Shown here piece by piece: positions 34,681-44,604 of a DNA stretch of 64,000 nucleotides; position 1 is the first letter of the stretch; the number at the start of each line of letters is the position of its first letter. Under the pieces are notes generated by a model, which saw nothing but the letters and a program-made list of their open reading frames with translations, had not been told where the DNA came from and ran no database searches. The translations under genes and the position numbers were made by a program. The DNA comes from Rikenellaceae bacterium. GTDB taxonomy: Bacteria > Bacteroidota > Bacteroidia > Bacteroidales > Rikenellaceae. The DNA lies in the NCBI GenBank assembly GCA_015059955.1, contig SUZK01000006.1, forward strand, positions 96,132 to 160,131, written 5' to 3'.

Positions 34681-36279
34681 ATGAACAAACTACTTAGACA
34701 TAGTATCATTGCCATCGTAGCACTTATTGCTACCTGCGGTACAGCCACAGCACAACAGAAGCCCCGCTTGGTAATCAATATCGTTGTGGGCACGATGCGT
34801 GGCGATGACCTCGAGCGCTTCGAGAGCAACTTCACCGAGGGTGGCTTCAAGCGACTCATAAACGGTGGCAGATACTTCAACAATGCCTACTACAAGTTTG
34901 CACACTGCACCGCAGCAACAACTCTCGCCACACTATCATCGGGAGCACAGCCTGCCGACCACGGTGTTGTGGGTAGCCACTGGTGGAGCTATGCCGATGG
35001 CTCATACACCTCGCTCATCGAGGATAACAAATCATACCCCATCCCCTTCAGCACGGGTACGGGTAACTACTCGGCAAAGCGGTTGGTAGCACCAACGATG
35101 GGTGATATGCTACTTATGAAGAGCCCCGAGAGCAAGCAGTACACCATAGCCATCGACCCTCAGTCGGCAATCGTCATGAATGGCAAGGCGGGAGTACCAC
35201 TATGGGCAGAGACAAACAAGACATATTGGACTACTGCAACATCATTCACCGAGACCATACCCGAGTGGATAAAGAGGTATAATAGCGACGACACAAACAG
35301 CGATTATGCGCTATCTCGCTGGACACCACTATATAAGGCTGCGATGTACAAGAATAGCGAGGTGGCCGTAATGGAGGGCATCAGCAACAAAGCCACAAAG
35401 CTACTCAGCGATGTAAACCTAAATCTCGACGAGTCGAAATATGGCGCTATGTGCTACACCCCTGCGGGCAACACCATGCTTTTGAAGTTCGCAGAGAGGC
35501 TTATCGCCGAGGAGAGCTTGGGTATCGACGACAACACCGACATACTCAACATATGCCTTGACAGTGCACGCTACATTGCCGAGACATACGGTCCTGAGTC
35601 TATGGAGTATGAGGATATGCTCTACCGCTTGGATAGAGATATCAACGAGTTCCTAACACACATCTACGGCAGTGGTGACACACAAAATATTGTCGTTACG
35701 CTCACCGCAGCGCACGGCACCTCGCCATCGTATAACCCCGTAGATGGAAAGGAGCACGAGCGCTTCAACACCCGACAGATGGAGGTGATGGTGAATGCCT
35801 ACGTATGTGCGCATCATGGTTCAAGCGACTACCTCCTCGGCTTTGCAAACAACGCTATATACCTCAACCACAAGGCTATATACGAGAATAAACTAAGCGT
35901 AGAGCAGATACGTGACGAGGTGGCGATCTTCCTCTTGCAGATGCGAGGTGTCTCCACGGCACGCTCGGCAACAGCCCTACGTAACAGTGCCTTCACCGAG
36001 GGTCGTGCAGCACTCATGCAACGAGGCTTCTATGCCGCACGCTCTGGTGATGTGCTCATCGACCTCGCACCTGGCTGGATTATCGAGAGCAGCGACTACC
36101 GTTCATCAGCAACATCGGGATACATCTACGACAGGCACGTTCCGATAGTCATCTATGGTGGTGGCATGGAGTCTGCGACAATAGAGGAGCGTGTAGACCC
36201 CGCAGCTTTGGCGACAACGATATGCGAGTTAATCGACATCGACACACCATGGTCATCCGAGGGTGTGACACTACCCTAA
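34681..36279 (+). CDS. PafA-like alkaline phosphatase superfamily protein lacking most metal ligands
   Basis: A 532-residue exported protein with signal peptide ending TATA-QQ. The scaffold follows Bacteroidota PafA phosphatases. Key positions are changed, however. The metal Asp in VDQMRWD reads VGTMRGD. The DYVGH pair (Asp, His) reads RYIAE. The Asp of ADHG reads AAHG. The Asn of GNDW reads GSHW. The PTVTAPGH nucleophile segment reads CTAATTLA. Only the last His (YDRHVPIVIYGGG) and the His of AHG remain. It is therefore probably not a normal two-metal phosphatase. It lies between GSCFA and sufE. A binding or scaffold role is possible. Confidence 0.83.
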   Translation: MNKLLRHSIIAIVALIATCGTATAQQKPRLVINIVVGTMRGDDLERFESNFTEGGFKRLINGGRYFNNAYYKFAHCTAATTLATLSSGAQPADHGVVGSHWWSYADGSYTSLIEDNKSYPIPFSTGTGNYSAKRLVAPTMGDMLLMKSPESKQYTIAIDPQSAIVMNGKAGVPLWAETNKTYWTTATSFTETIPEWIKRYNSDDTNSDYALSRWTPLYKAAMYKNSEVAVMEGISNKATKLLSDVNLNLDESKYGAMCYTPAGNTMLLKFAERLIAEESLGIDDNTDILNICLDSARYIAETYGPESMEYEDMLYRLDRDINEFLTHIYGSGDTQNIVVTLTAAHGTSPSYNPVDGKEHERFNTRQMEVMVNAYVCAHHGSSDYLLGFANNAIYLNHKAIYENKLSVEQIRDEVAIFLLQMRGVSTARSATALRNSAFTEGRAALMQRGFYAARSGDVLIDLAPGWIIESSDYRSSATSGYIYDRHVPIVIYGGGMESATIEERVDPAALATTICELIDIDTPWSSEGVTLP

Positions 36280-36305
36280 CACATTGTAACTACAAAACAT
36301 AAGAT

Positions 36306-36728
36306 ATGAACAACGACAAGATACAAGAGGAAATTATCGAGGAGTTCTCGATATTCGACGACTGGCTCGACAAGTACGACTACCTCATCAGCCTCAGCGA
36401 CACGCTGGAGCCTATGGAGCAGTCGAAGCGCACCGAAAAGTACCTCATCGAGGGTTGCCAGTCGCGCGTATGGGTAGCAGCAGAGCTTCGCGACGGCAAG
36501 GTATACTACACCGCCGATAGCGACGCCATAATCACCAAGGGCATCGTAGCCTTGCTGGTAAAGGTGATGAATGGCCGCACACCTCATGAGGCGGCAAACA
36601 TCGACCTCTACTTTATCGAGGCCATAGGTCTCAGCGAGAACCTATCGCCAACACGCAGCAACGGCCTACGCTCGATGATATCGAAGATGAAGCTTTATGC
36701 CCTATTATTCACTCAACAAGTAAAATAG
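36306..36728 (+). CDS. sufE: cysteine desulfuration protein SufE
   Basis: A 140-residue SufE. The sulfur-accepting cysteine is C51 in EGCQSRVW. The KTKYLIEGC-type region reads RTEKYLIEGC. The C-terminal SPTRSNGLRSMISKMK is family-typical. It takes persulfide sulfur from the SufS desulfurase and passes it to the SufBCD scaffold for Fe-S clusters. SufS and SufBCD are not in this window. The next gene, sufT-like, starts 1 bp after its stop, so the two are co-translated. Confidence 0.94.
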   Translation: MNNDKIQEEIIEEFSIFDDWLDKYDYLISLSDTLEPMEQSKRTEKYLIEGCQSRVWVAAELRDGKVYYTADSDAIITKGIVALLVKVMNGRTPHEAANIDLYFIEAIGLSENLSPTRSNGLRSMISKMKLYALLFTQQVK

Positions 36729-36729
36729 C

Positions 36730-37050
36730 ATGACACCAGAAGAGATACTCGCCGTCGAAAAGGACATTGTGCGAACACTCAAAAACATATACGACCCAGA
36801 GATTCCGGTCAACATCTACGACCTCGGTCTCATCTACGAGATTAACTATGACCCATCGGGCACGGCAGATATCATCATGACGCTCACCGCACCCAACTGC
36901 CCCATGGCAGATATGCTCCTTGCGGACATCCACCGCGAGGTGAGCAAGATTGATGGCGTCGAGAAGGTAAACATCACGCTCACGTTCGAGCCTCAGTGGG
37001 ATAAGTCGATGATGTCCGAAGAGGCCCTTATCGAGCTTAACCTATTTTAA
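36730..37050 (+). CDS. sufT: SufT/MIP18-family (DUF59) Fe-S assembly factor
   Basis: A 106-residue DUF59 protein. Core motifs are YDPEIPVNIYDLGLIYEI (21-38) and TLTAPNCPMADML, with the reactive C57. The C-terminal EPQWDKSMMSEEA is typical. It helps Fe-S cluster maturation or carriage. It is coupled to sufE and followed 6 bp later by the DUF2851 gene. Confidence 0.92.
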   Translation: MTPEEILAVEKDIVRTLKNIYDPEIPVNIYDLGLIYEINYDPSGTADIIMTLTAPNCPMADMLLADIHREVSKIDGVEKVNITLTFEPQWDKSMMSEEALIELNLF

Positions 37051-37056
37051 CAGGGC

Positions 37057-38013
37057 ATGATGCCGCGACCATTGATATATCAAGTTGAGGGTGACTGCCG
37101 TAGCAAGAGTGCTTCGGTAGGTGGTATGAACTGCCCACAACTTCTATCGTCAATGGATATAGAGCATCGTAGCAAGATACTTGATAGCCTATGGCGCGAG
37201 CGTCAGGAGCGCAAGTATAATGACATCGTAGACATTCTCAACCGCTCGGATGGCAACTGGAACCAGACGATGCACACGATGCTACTGAAGTTTATCGGCG
37301 GCTTCGACAATGGCGGCGCTGCGATGCGTCTTGCCGAGCGTGTCCCCTACGCCATAATCATGCGCGAGCGCTCCTCGAAGATGGCAATCGAGGCGCTACT
37401 GCTCGGTGCGTCGGGCCTGTTATCGCTCTACGACTCCAACGACGAGTATATAGCCCACCTCGCGCAGGAGTACATACACCTTAGTGCCAAGTATGGTATC
37501 GAGGCGATGGATTATAGAGAGTGGCGCACAAGCAATGTACGCACACATAATCACCCCACACTACGTCTTGCACAGCTGGCAGCATGCTACATGGATAGCG
37601 ACATCACGATGAATAGTGTGACCGAGTGTCGTCATCTTGCGGACATCTACAAGCTCTTCTCGGGCCGGGCCTCGGAGCAGTGGCTGAGGCACTTCATACC
37701 CTACACCATCATGGAGGAGACGTCAGCGACGTTCGGCAAGATGAAGTGCGAGCTACTCGGCATTAACTTCGTTGCACAGATGATATACGCCTATGGTCGC
37801 CATACCCACTCAGAGGCGCTATGCACACAGGCTTACAACCTTTTACTTAGTATACCAGCTGAGAAAAACCGCTACACCGAGGAGTGGAACGCCACATCGA
37901 AGATTGCATCAAGCGCTATCGACAGCCAGGCTCTTATTCAGCTTAGCCGCGAGTACTGCCACGCTAAAAGATGCCACGTGTGCCCATTGGGCATGAATAC
38001 AGATAGTAGATAA
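37057..38013 (+). CDS. DUF2851-family protein lacking the usual N-terminal domain
   Basis: A 318-residue protein. From about residue 38 it matches the C-terminal part of DUF2851 (ERKYNDIVDIL, GNWNQTMHTMLLKFIGG, ERVPYAIIMRE, IEALLLGASGLL) and ends with the cysteine motif CHAKRCHVCPLG. Other members are about 420 residues and start with a domain containing GRLNTDAGPDF-like motifs. That domain is absent here and is replaced by about 30 unrelated residues. Function of the family is unknown. It lies 6 bp after sufT in the same run. Confidence 0.78.
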   Translation: MMPRPLIYQVEGDCRSKSASVGGMNCPQLLSSMDIEHRSKILDSLWRERQERKYNDIVDILNRSDGNWNQTMHTMLLKFIGGFDNGGAAMRLAERVPYAIIMRERSSKMAIEALLLGASGLLSLYDSNDEYIAHLAQEYIHLSAKYGIEAMDYREWRTSNVRTHNHPTLRLAQLAACYMDSDITMNSVTECRHLADIYKLFSGRASEQWLRHFIPYTIMEETSATFGKMKCELLGINFVAQMIYAYGRHTHSEALCTQAYNLLLSIPAEKNRYTEEWNATSKIASSAIDSQALIQLSREYCHAKRCHVCPLGMNTDSR

Positions 38014-38076
38014 ACTCCAAAACGTATCATTATCTTGTCAATATCGCGCGTACGCACACATTAGTGCGCACGCGTG

Positions 38077-38107
38077 TTGTTTATTTGATAAATAATGAGT
38101 ATATTTG
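38077..38107 (+). promoter_or_regulatory. canonical promoter of secA
   Basis: TTG (38077-38079), a 20-nt spacer, then TATATTTG (38100-38107), 62 bp before secA. Confidence 0.78.
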
Positions 38108-38169
38108 CGCGATATATGTACCACCCCGAAAGAGGGTCGGCATATCAGTTTGACAAAAATTAGCAAACA

Positions 38170-41100
38170 ATGGATATTCTATCAAAAGTCATCAAGGTCT
38201 TCTTCGGCTCGAAGAGCGACAAGGACCGCAAAGAAATTCAGCCCTACGTAGAGAAGATTAAGGCTGTCTACCCCACCATCTCAGCACTCACCAACGATGA
38301 GCTTCGTGCTCGCTCGGCAGCTCTCAGCAAGAGCATCGCCGACTTCATAGCCGAGGATGAGAAGCGTATCGTCGAGAGCAAAGAGAAGCTCGAGCAGGCA
38401 GACATATCGCTCAACGACAAGGAGCGTCTATCAAAGGATATTGACGATACTACGAAGCGTATCGACGAGAAGATTGAGCAGAAGCTCGAGGAGATACTTC
38501 CCGAGGCATTCGCCATCATGAAGGATACGGCACGTCGTTTCGCCGAGAACGATACCGTTGTAGTTACGGCAAATGAGTTCGACCGCAACCTCGCTGCCGA
38601 GCGTCAGGACCTCGTGACCATCGAGGACGACAAGGCGATATATAGCAGCCAGTGGACAGCTGGTGGCAACGTCATCAAGTGGGATATGGTACACTACGAC
38701 GTACAGCTCTTTGGTGGTGTCGTACTACATAAGGGCCGCATCGCCGAGATGGCCACAGGTGAGGGTAAGACCCTTGTAGCTACGCTCCCAGTATTCCTTA
38801 ACGCCCTTGCTCATAAGGGTGTTCACGTGGTTACGGTCAACGACTACCTCGCACGTCGTGATGCCGAGTGGATGGGCCCTATGTATCAGTTCCACGGCCT
38901 CTCGGTAGCTTGTATCGACAATACACGTCCTAACTCTGCGGAGCGTCGCAAGGCATATATGGCCGATATCACCTTCGGTACAAACAACGAGTTCGGCTTC
39001 GACTACCTACGTGACAACATGGCGTCGGCACCCAAGGACCTCGTACAGCGCAAGCACCACTTTGCCATTGTCGATGAGGTCGACTCGGTGCTTATCGACG
39101 ATGCTCGTACCCCACTTATCATCTCAGGCCCAGTGCCAAAGGGTGGCGACCAGCTATTTGCCGAGTACCAGCCCGCAGCAAAGTATATCTACGACCTTCA
39201 GAGCAAGATGTCGTCGGCAGATGTTGCCGAGGCTAAGCGTCTCTTCAACGAGGGTAACCACGAGGAGGCAGGTAAGCTCCTGCTCCGTGCATACAAGGCC
39301 ATGCCTAAGTACAAGGCCCTCATCAAGTTCCTCTCGGAGCCTGGCGTGAAGGTGCTCTTGCAGAAGACCGAGAACTTCTACATGCAGGATAACGAGCGTC
39401 GCATGCCCGAGATTACCGACGACAACTTCGTACTCCACGACGAGAAGATGAACTCGCTGATACTAACAGATAAGGGTCACGAGGTGGCATCACGCCGCTT
39501 CAACGAGGAGGGCTTCTTCGTGCTTCCAGATATTGGCGCACGCATCGCCGAGATTGAGCACGACGACCTCTCGATGGAGGAGCGCGCACAGAAGAAGGAT
39601 GAGCTTCTTAGCGACTACGCCATCAAGGCTGAGCGTGTGCACACCATGAACCAGCTCCTAAAGGCATACTTCATGTTCGAGAAGGATGTAGAGTATGTGC
39701 TCTCGGAGGACAAGAAGGTGAAGATTGTCGACGAGCAGACAGGCCGTATCATGGAGGGCCGTCGCTACTCGGATGGTCTGCACCAGGCTATCGAGGCCAA
39801 GGAGAATGTAAAGGTGGAGGATGCTACTCAAACATTCGCAACCATCACCCTTCAGAACTACTTCCGTATGTACCACAAGCTCGCAGGTATGACCGGTACC
39901 GCTGAGACCGAGGCGTCGGAGTTTTGGAGTATCTACAAGCTCGATGTGGTGGTAATTCCTACGAATAAGAAGGTTATTCGCGACGACCGCGAGGACCTCG
40001 TATATAAGACTGCTCGCGAGAAATACAACGCCGTTATCGCCGAGGTTGAGCGCCTCGTGGCCGAGGGTCGTCCAGTGCTTGTTGGTACTACGTCTGTCGA
40101 GATTTCTGAGTTGCTAAGCCGTATGCTTAAGCTTCGCGGCATCAAGCACAACGTGCTCAACGCTAAGCAGCACCAGCTCGAGGCACAGATTGTTGCCGAG
40201 GCGGGTCGTCGTGGTCAGGTGACCATCGCCACCAACATGGCAGGTCGTGGTACCGATATCAAGCTTACGCCCGAGGTTAAGGAGCTTGGTGGTCTTGCCA
40301 TCATCGGTACGGAGCGCCACGAGAGCCGTCGAGTAGACCGTCAGCTACGTGGTCGTGCAGGACGTCAGGGTGACCCTGGCTCATCGCAGTTCTTCGTGTC
40401 GTTGGAGGACAACCTCATGCGTCTCTTCGGCTCGGAGCGTATTGCCAAGCTCATGGACCGCATGGGCCTCAAGGAGGGCGAGGTGATACAGGCCGGCATG
40501 ATGACTAAGGCCATAGAGCGTGCACAGAAGAAGGTCGAGGAGAACCACTTTGGTACACGTAAGCGTCTGTTGGAGTATGACGATGTAATGAACTCACAGC
40601 GTGAGGTTATCTACACACGTCGTCGCCATGCCCTCTATGGTGAGCGTATCGACATCGACCTCAACAACCTACGCTACGACTACGCGATGAAGTTTGTCGA
40701 GGCTCACGAGGGTTGCTCATACGAGGAGTTTAAGTTCGACCTTATGCGCGAGGCTGCCATCGAGTTCTCTGCCGACGAGCAGAGATACTCACGCATGAAG
40801 CCTAAGGAGATTATCGAGCACCTCACACAGGACCTTACCGACCACTTCGAGCGTAAGGCGAAGGCCGTAGCCGACGCTGTGCGCCCAACGATGCAGCGCG
40901 TATACGAGGAGCGCAAAGACAACATGGATATGCGTATCGCCTTCCCTATTACGGATGGTCGCAAGCAGTATGGCATCCCTGTGGAGTTGCAGAAGTGCAA
41001 GGATACGGATGGTGCAGAGATATACCGCGAGTTCTCAAAGGTGGCACTCTTCACCACTATCGACGACGCATGGCGTGAGCACCTCCGCGAGATGGACGAC

Positions 41101-41469
41101 CTACGTCAGAGCGTGCAGAATGCTACATACGAGCAGAAGGACCCATTGCTCATCTACAAGCTTGAGTCGTTCCAGCTCTTCTCGAAGATGATTGAGGATA
41201 TCAACCGCGATGTCATCGTGCAGCTCAACAAGTCGGGCTTGGCAGTGCGCCAGAGTAGCCCTGAGAACTTGCAGCAGGCACGCGAGCAGAAGCAGCGTAT
41301 CGACGTCAACAAACTCCAGGAGTCGCGCATGGCCGCAGCAGCTGCCGCAGGTAGTGGCGAGCGTAGCAAGACCGCACCTATCAAGGTAGATAAGAGCGTT
41401 GGCCGTAACGACCCATGCCCTTGTGGCTCGGGCAAGAAGTACAAGCACTGTCACGGCAAGTTGGCTTAA
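38170..41469 (+). CDS. secA: preprotein translocase ATPase SecA
   Basis: A 1099-residue SecA, the ATP-driven motor of Sec secretion. Walker A is ATGEGKT near 195-201; the DEAD-like box is [15 protein letters not shown] near 302. The preprotein cross-linking domain, helicase motif [10 protein letters not shown] and helical scaffold follow. The C-terminal zinc motif is [13 protein letters not shown] (SEC-C). Extra length over E. coli (901) comes from insertions usual in Bacteroidota. It has a canonical promoter and may be co-transcribed with the dCMP deaminase 17 bp downstream. Confidence 0.97.
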   Translation: MDILSKVIKVFFGSKSDKDRKEIQPYVEKIKAVYPTISALTNDELRARSAALSKSIADFIAEDEKRIVESKEKLEQADISLNDKERLSKDIDDTTKRIDEKIEQKLEEILPEAFAIMKDTARRFAENDTVVVTANEFDRNLAAERQDLVTIEDDKAIYSSQWTAGGNVIKWDMVHYDVQLFGGVVLHKGRIAEMATGEGKTLVATLPVFLNALAHKGVHVVTVNDYLARRDAEWMGPMYQFHGLSVACIDNTRPNSAERRKAYMADITFGTNNEFGFDYLRDNMASAPKDLVQRKHHFAIVDEVDSVLIDDARTPLIISGPVPKGGDQLFAEYQPAAKYIYDLQSKMSSADVAEAKRLFNEGNHEEAGKLLLRAYKAMPKYKALIKFLSEPGVKVLLQKTENFYMQDNERRMPEITDDNFVLHDEKMNSLILTDKGHEVASRRFNEEGFFVLPDIGARIAEIEHDDLSMEERAQKKDELLSDYAIKAERVHTMNQLLKAYFMFEKDVEYVLSEDKKVKIVDEQTGRIMEGRRYSDGLHQAIEAKENVKVEDATQTFATITLQNYFRMYHKLAGMTGTAETEASEFWSIYKLDVVVIPTNKKVIRDDREDLVYKTAREKYNAVIAEVERLVAEGRPVLVGTTSVEISELLSRMLKLRGIKHNVLNAKQHQLEAQIVAEAGRRGQVTIATNMAGRGTDIKLTPEVKELGGLAIIGTERHESRRVDRQLRGRAGRQGDPGSSQFFVSLEDNLMRLFGSERIAKLMDRMGLKEGEVIQAGMMTKAIERAQKKVEENHFGTRKRLLEYDDVMNSQREVIYTRRRHALYGERIDIDLNNLRYDYAMKFVEAHEGCSYEEFKFDLMREAAIEFSADEQRYSRMKPKEIIEHLTQDLTDHFERKAKAVADAVRPTMQRVYEERKDNMDMRIAFPITDGRKQYGIPVELQKCKDTDGAEIYREFSKVALFTTIDDAWREHLREMDDLRQSVQNATYEQKDPLLIYKLESFQLFSKMIEDINRDVIVQLNKSGLAVRQSSPENLQQAREQKQRIDVNKLQESRMAAAAAAGSGERSKTAPIKVDKSVGRNDPCPCGSGKKYKHCHGKLA

Positions 41470-41486
41470 TCAAAGGAGGACTCACC

Positions 41487-41921
41487 ATGGGCTATAAGGA
41501 GCAAAAACAGCGACAGTTCGACATACGCTACTTGCAGATGGCACGCGTATGGGCCGAGAACTCATACTGCGTGCGTCGCAAGGTGGGAGCGCTGCTCGTG
41601 AAGGATAATATGATTATCTCGGATGGCTATAACGGCACCCCCGCAGGATTTGAGAATATATGCGAGGACGACATGGGCAAGACCAAGCCCTATGTTCTAC
41701 ATGCCGAGGCTAATGCCATCACGAAGGTTGCCAAGAGCGCCAATAACTGCGACGGCTCGACACTATATGTCACAGCATCGCCTTGTATAGAGTGCGCGAA
41801 GCTCATCATACAAGCTGGCATCAAGCGCGTGGTGTATAGCGACTGCTACCGCTTGGAGGAGGGCCTTGACCTACTGCGCAAGGTGGGCATCGAGTGTGTG
41901 CAGTTGCCTATCGACGAGTAG
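41487..41921 (+). CDS. deoxycytidylate (dCMP) deaminase, ComEB-like
   Basis: A 144-residue zinc deaminase making dUMP from dCMP for thymidylate synthesis. The zinc/catalytic motifs are LHAEANAI (His, Glu) and ASPCIECAKLI (two Cys). VGALLVKDNMIISDGYNGTPAGFEN is family-typical. The ATG at 41487 is preceded at 7-nt spacing by AAAGGAGGA, an unusually strong Shine-Dalgarno for this phylum; this decides the start over an upstream frame overlapping secA. A hairpin element follows the stop codon. Confidence 0.93.
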   Translation: MGYKEQKQRQFDIRYLQMARVWAENSYCVRRKVGALLVKDNMIISDGYNGTPAGFENICEDDMGKTKPYVLHAEANAITKVAKSANNCDGSTLYVTASPCIECAKLIIQAGIKRVVYSDCYRLEEGLDLLRKVGIECVQLPIDE

Positions 41922-41926
41922 AGAGC

Positions 41927-42020
41927 ATGAGATAAGGCAGCAGATGCTGTCGCTCGACAAAAAATAGGGCGTTGTCGCAGGACAGCGCCCTATCTCTTTA
42001 TCAATTATCAATAAGAGATA
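41927..42020 (+). repeat. hairpin element with an altered tip, after the dCMP deaminase
   Basis: GATAAGGCAGCAGATGCTG after the stop matches the entry arm of other copies. The inner stem ATAGGGCG.TTGTC pairs with GACAG.CGCCCTAT (41964-41993), but the tip is GCAG, not the GTAC hairpin. The distal arm is decayed. It probably serves as the terminator for the secA run. Confidence 0.65.
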
Positions 42021-42103
42021 GTTGCGCGTCGCCCGTATAGGAATGAACGATTAGCTGACCTCGTCTGCGCCTCGAAGCGAAGAGTCCACACATCTCTCAT
42101 CTT

Positions 42104-42130
42104 CAAAAAAAAGGAGCGGTCACCCGCTCC
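42104..42130 (-). terminator. intrinsic terminator of the phosphate transporter
   Basis: GGAGCGG pairs with CCGCTCC, followed on the minus strand by eight T. It lies 25 bp after the stop codon. Confidence 0.9.
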
Positions 42131-42154
42131 ATTATCTCAATAAACTGTTCCACC

Positions 42155-44374
42155 CTACTCCGTAACCACGAAGTGCTCCAACGACTTCATGATATTTCGT
42201 GAGTGGAGAATCATAGTCTTCGTCTCGGTTAGTATGTTGAAGAAGAGCATATTTGCCGATGACGAGCCACCAGTATCACGTAGACGACGTAACTGGTTCT
42301 GCATAACCTCGTCGATGAAGTCAAAGAGCTCATCGCGCTTGGTCATGACGTTCTCCATATTGTCGAACGAGCGTGTGCGAAGCATGGTGTTAATCTCGCC
42401 AAATATCTCCTCCACGCGGTCGTTGATACGCTTGAGGTCATATACCTGCTCCTTGTTAAGACCCGTATGGTTGTTGTCTATATGCTTGTAACATGGGCGA
42501 GTGATATGCAACAGCGCCTTGCTTGTCTCCGAGATATAGTCGACAACCTGAACGTAGTAGTGACCTGTGCTCACATCGCTATCCTTAAGGTCGCGCAACA
42601 GCGGCATGATGTCGTACTTCTGCTGGCGTGTAGACTGGAAGAACTCCTCGGACTCGCGCACCATATCCTTGAGCACCTTGCGGTTCTCCTTAAATACGGC
42701 GACGATAGTCCTATCGTATATCATCGTCACACGCTCCATCGAGGCACATACCTGCTCGGTGTACTCGATAAGCGCCTCCTCGGGGCTACGCTTGAGCGTA
42801 TCGCCAATCTTCGATGTTGGAAGCTCCTCATCCTCGACATCCACATCACTCTTCTTACTCTTGATATTACTCTTAATGATGAGTATGACACATAGGATGG
42901 TGATACCTATGATTGCCACGCTACCTCCATACGCAAGGGCGAGGGTCACACCTAAGGCGATGATGAAGCCACCTACAGCTGTCACGAACCAACCCATGAT
43001 TACGGTCATAACGCCCGTTATACGGTATACGGCACTCTCGCGGCCCCAGGCTCTATCGGCCAGTGACGAACCCATAGATACCATGAAGACAACGTATGTT
43101 GTAGATAGTGGCAACTTGAGTTGTGTACCAATCGAGATAAGGATTGCAGCGGCTGTAAGGTTAACGGTAGCACGTATAAGGTCGTAGTTCACATCGCCGC
43201 GCTCCTCAGCTGTGAGGGGTGTGAAGCGGCGGTTGATAAACTCCTTGACGCTATTAGGGGTGATTGCAGCAAGGCCGTCGTTCATGCGGCGTGATGCACG
43301 TACGATACCACGAGATATTGGCGATGCCTCGGCATTGGTATCCGATGTCTCATCCTGCGATGATAGCTTACGTTCGGTCTCGATAACGCGCATAGCCTTC
43401 TTCGAGGTGAAAAGCGTGATGACCATCACCAAGCCCGCAGCACACATGATAAAGAAGTTGGCCTGCGTAGGCTCCGACAGCGCCGCCATAGAGGCAATGT
43501 CTGTACCATGCTCCTGTGCAAGCATATATGAGTCGTAGCCAGCATAGGGGACACCGATGAAGTTCACAAGGTCGTTACCCGCAAAGGCGAGGGCCAAAGA
43601 GAATGTACCTGCGAGGATTGACACGCGCAAGATGTTGACCTTCATACGCTGGAGTATCCACAATAGAGCCGAGCTTGCAGCCCACAAGATAACGAGCGAT
43701 AGGAAGGTGTTATTATTGACGTATTCGATAAGCTCGACAGGTATAAGGCCTGAACTTTTGAGACCCTTAAATACTGCAAAGAAGATGATACCAGCGAGGG
43801 TCACGCCGCACCACAACGCACCAAAACGGTTGAAAATCTTGTGGTAGCGGAACGAGAAGATGATACGCGATATGTACATCAGAAGGTGTCCCGTAAGGAA
43901 AGCAAGCACCACCGACAGCAGGATACCCGATACAATACCGAGGGCATTTGCCGAGTTTATATACTCGCTAATAGCTGTAGTATCACCACCCCAGACGTTA
44001 TATAGCGCAAGGGCGAGGGCCGAACCAAGCAAGCCAAAGACGAGTGACACGGTGGTTGACGTTGGTAGACCCAACGAGTTGTATATATCCAGCAGGATGA
44101 TATTCGAGAGCATCATACCCAAAAAGAGCACCATAATCTCTTTATACGAGAACATCCCTGGGTAGAAGACTCCACTACGCGCCACATCCATCATACCACT
44201 CGATGTCATCACACCCACCATAACACCTACTGCTGCTACTGTGAGGATGACGTTTTTCTTGGCCACCTTAGAGCCAAATGCCGAATTTAGAAAGTTAACA
44301 GCGTCGTTAGAAACACCTACGACGATACCCATAACTGCAAGAAGTGCAAGGGTTATAACGATAAATAGATCCAT
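42155..44374 (-). CDS. PiT-family inorganic phosphate transporter with PhoU-like C-terminal domain
   Basis: A 739-residue inner-membrane transporter. The two PiT repeats are GVSNDAVNFLNSAFGSK (about 21-37) and LAFAGNDLVNFIGVPYAGY (about 260-278). About ten to twelve membrane segments extend to roughly residue 490. From about 520 to the end there is a soluble helical domain rich in acidic residues that resembles PhoU. Long PiT proteins of this kind are common in Bacteroidota. It is divergent from a PhoB-like response regulator and its kinase, which suggests phosphate-linked regulation. Confidence 0.9.
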   Translation of the reverse strand: MDLFIVITLALLAVMGIVVGVSNDAVNFLNSAFGSKVAKKNVILTVAAVGVMVGVMTSSGMMDVARSGVFYPGMFSYKEIMVLFLGMMLSNIILLDIYNSLGLPTSTTVSLVFGLLGSALALALYNVWGGDTTAISEYINSANALGIVSGILLSVVLAFLTGHLLMYISRIIFSFRYHKIFNRFGALWCGVTLAGIIFFAVFKGLKSSGLIPVELIEYVNNNTFLSLVILWAASSALLWILQRMKVNILRVSILAGTFSLALAFAGNDLVNFIGVPYAGYDSYMLAQEHGTDIASMAALSEPTQANFFIMCAAGLVMVITLFTSKKAMRVIETERKLSSQDETSDTNAEASPISRGIVRASRRMNDGLAAITPNSVKEFINRRFTPLTAEERGDVNYDLIRATVNLTAAAILISIGTQLKLPLSTTYVVFMVSMGSSLADRAWGRESAVYRITGVMTVIMGWFVTAVGGFIIALGVTLALAYGGSVAIIGITILCVILIIKSNIKSKKSDVDVEDEELPTSKIGDTLKRSPEEALIEYTEQVCASMERVTMIYDRTIVAVFKENRKVLKDMVRESEEFFQSTRQQKYDIMPLLRDLKDSDVSTGHYYVQVVDYISETSKALLHITRPCYKHIDNNHTGLNKEQVYDLKRINDRVEEIFGEINTMLRTRSFDNMENVMTKRDELFDFIDEVMQNQLRRLRDTGGSSSANMLFFNILTETKTMILHSRNIMKSLEHFVVTE

Positions 44375-44394
44375 AAAAAATGTGTTATCCGTTG

Positions 44395-44402
44395 CAAATT
44401 TA
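44395..44402 (-). promoter_or_regulatory. -7 box of the phosphate transporter
   Basis: TAAATTTG on the minus strand, 20 bp before the ATG. There is no TTG at the consensus spacing. Confidence 0.55.
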
Positions 44403-44514
44403 GGAAATAATTGTTACAAATGTGTTACAAAACTGTTAAGCCGATGTAACAACTCGCTATTTTATGAAATATCACACTATCGACAATAGTGCCCTATTTT
44501 TAGGTACAAATAAT

Positions 44515-44545
44515 TTGCGCATAAACGATATTTTGATTAAATTTG
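44515..44545 (+). promoter_or_regulatory. canonical promoter of the response regulator-kinase operon
   Basis: TTG (44515-44517), a 20-nt spacer, then TAAATTTG (44538-44545), 59 bp before the start. Confidence 0.75.
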
Positions 44546-44604
44546 CGTTGGAGATAGTGTGCCATATAGTTTTTGGCAACCCTATCTACCACATATAAAA
44601 TAGT

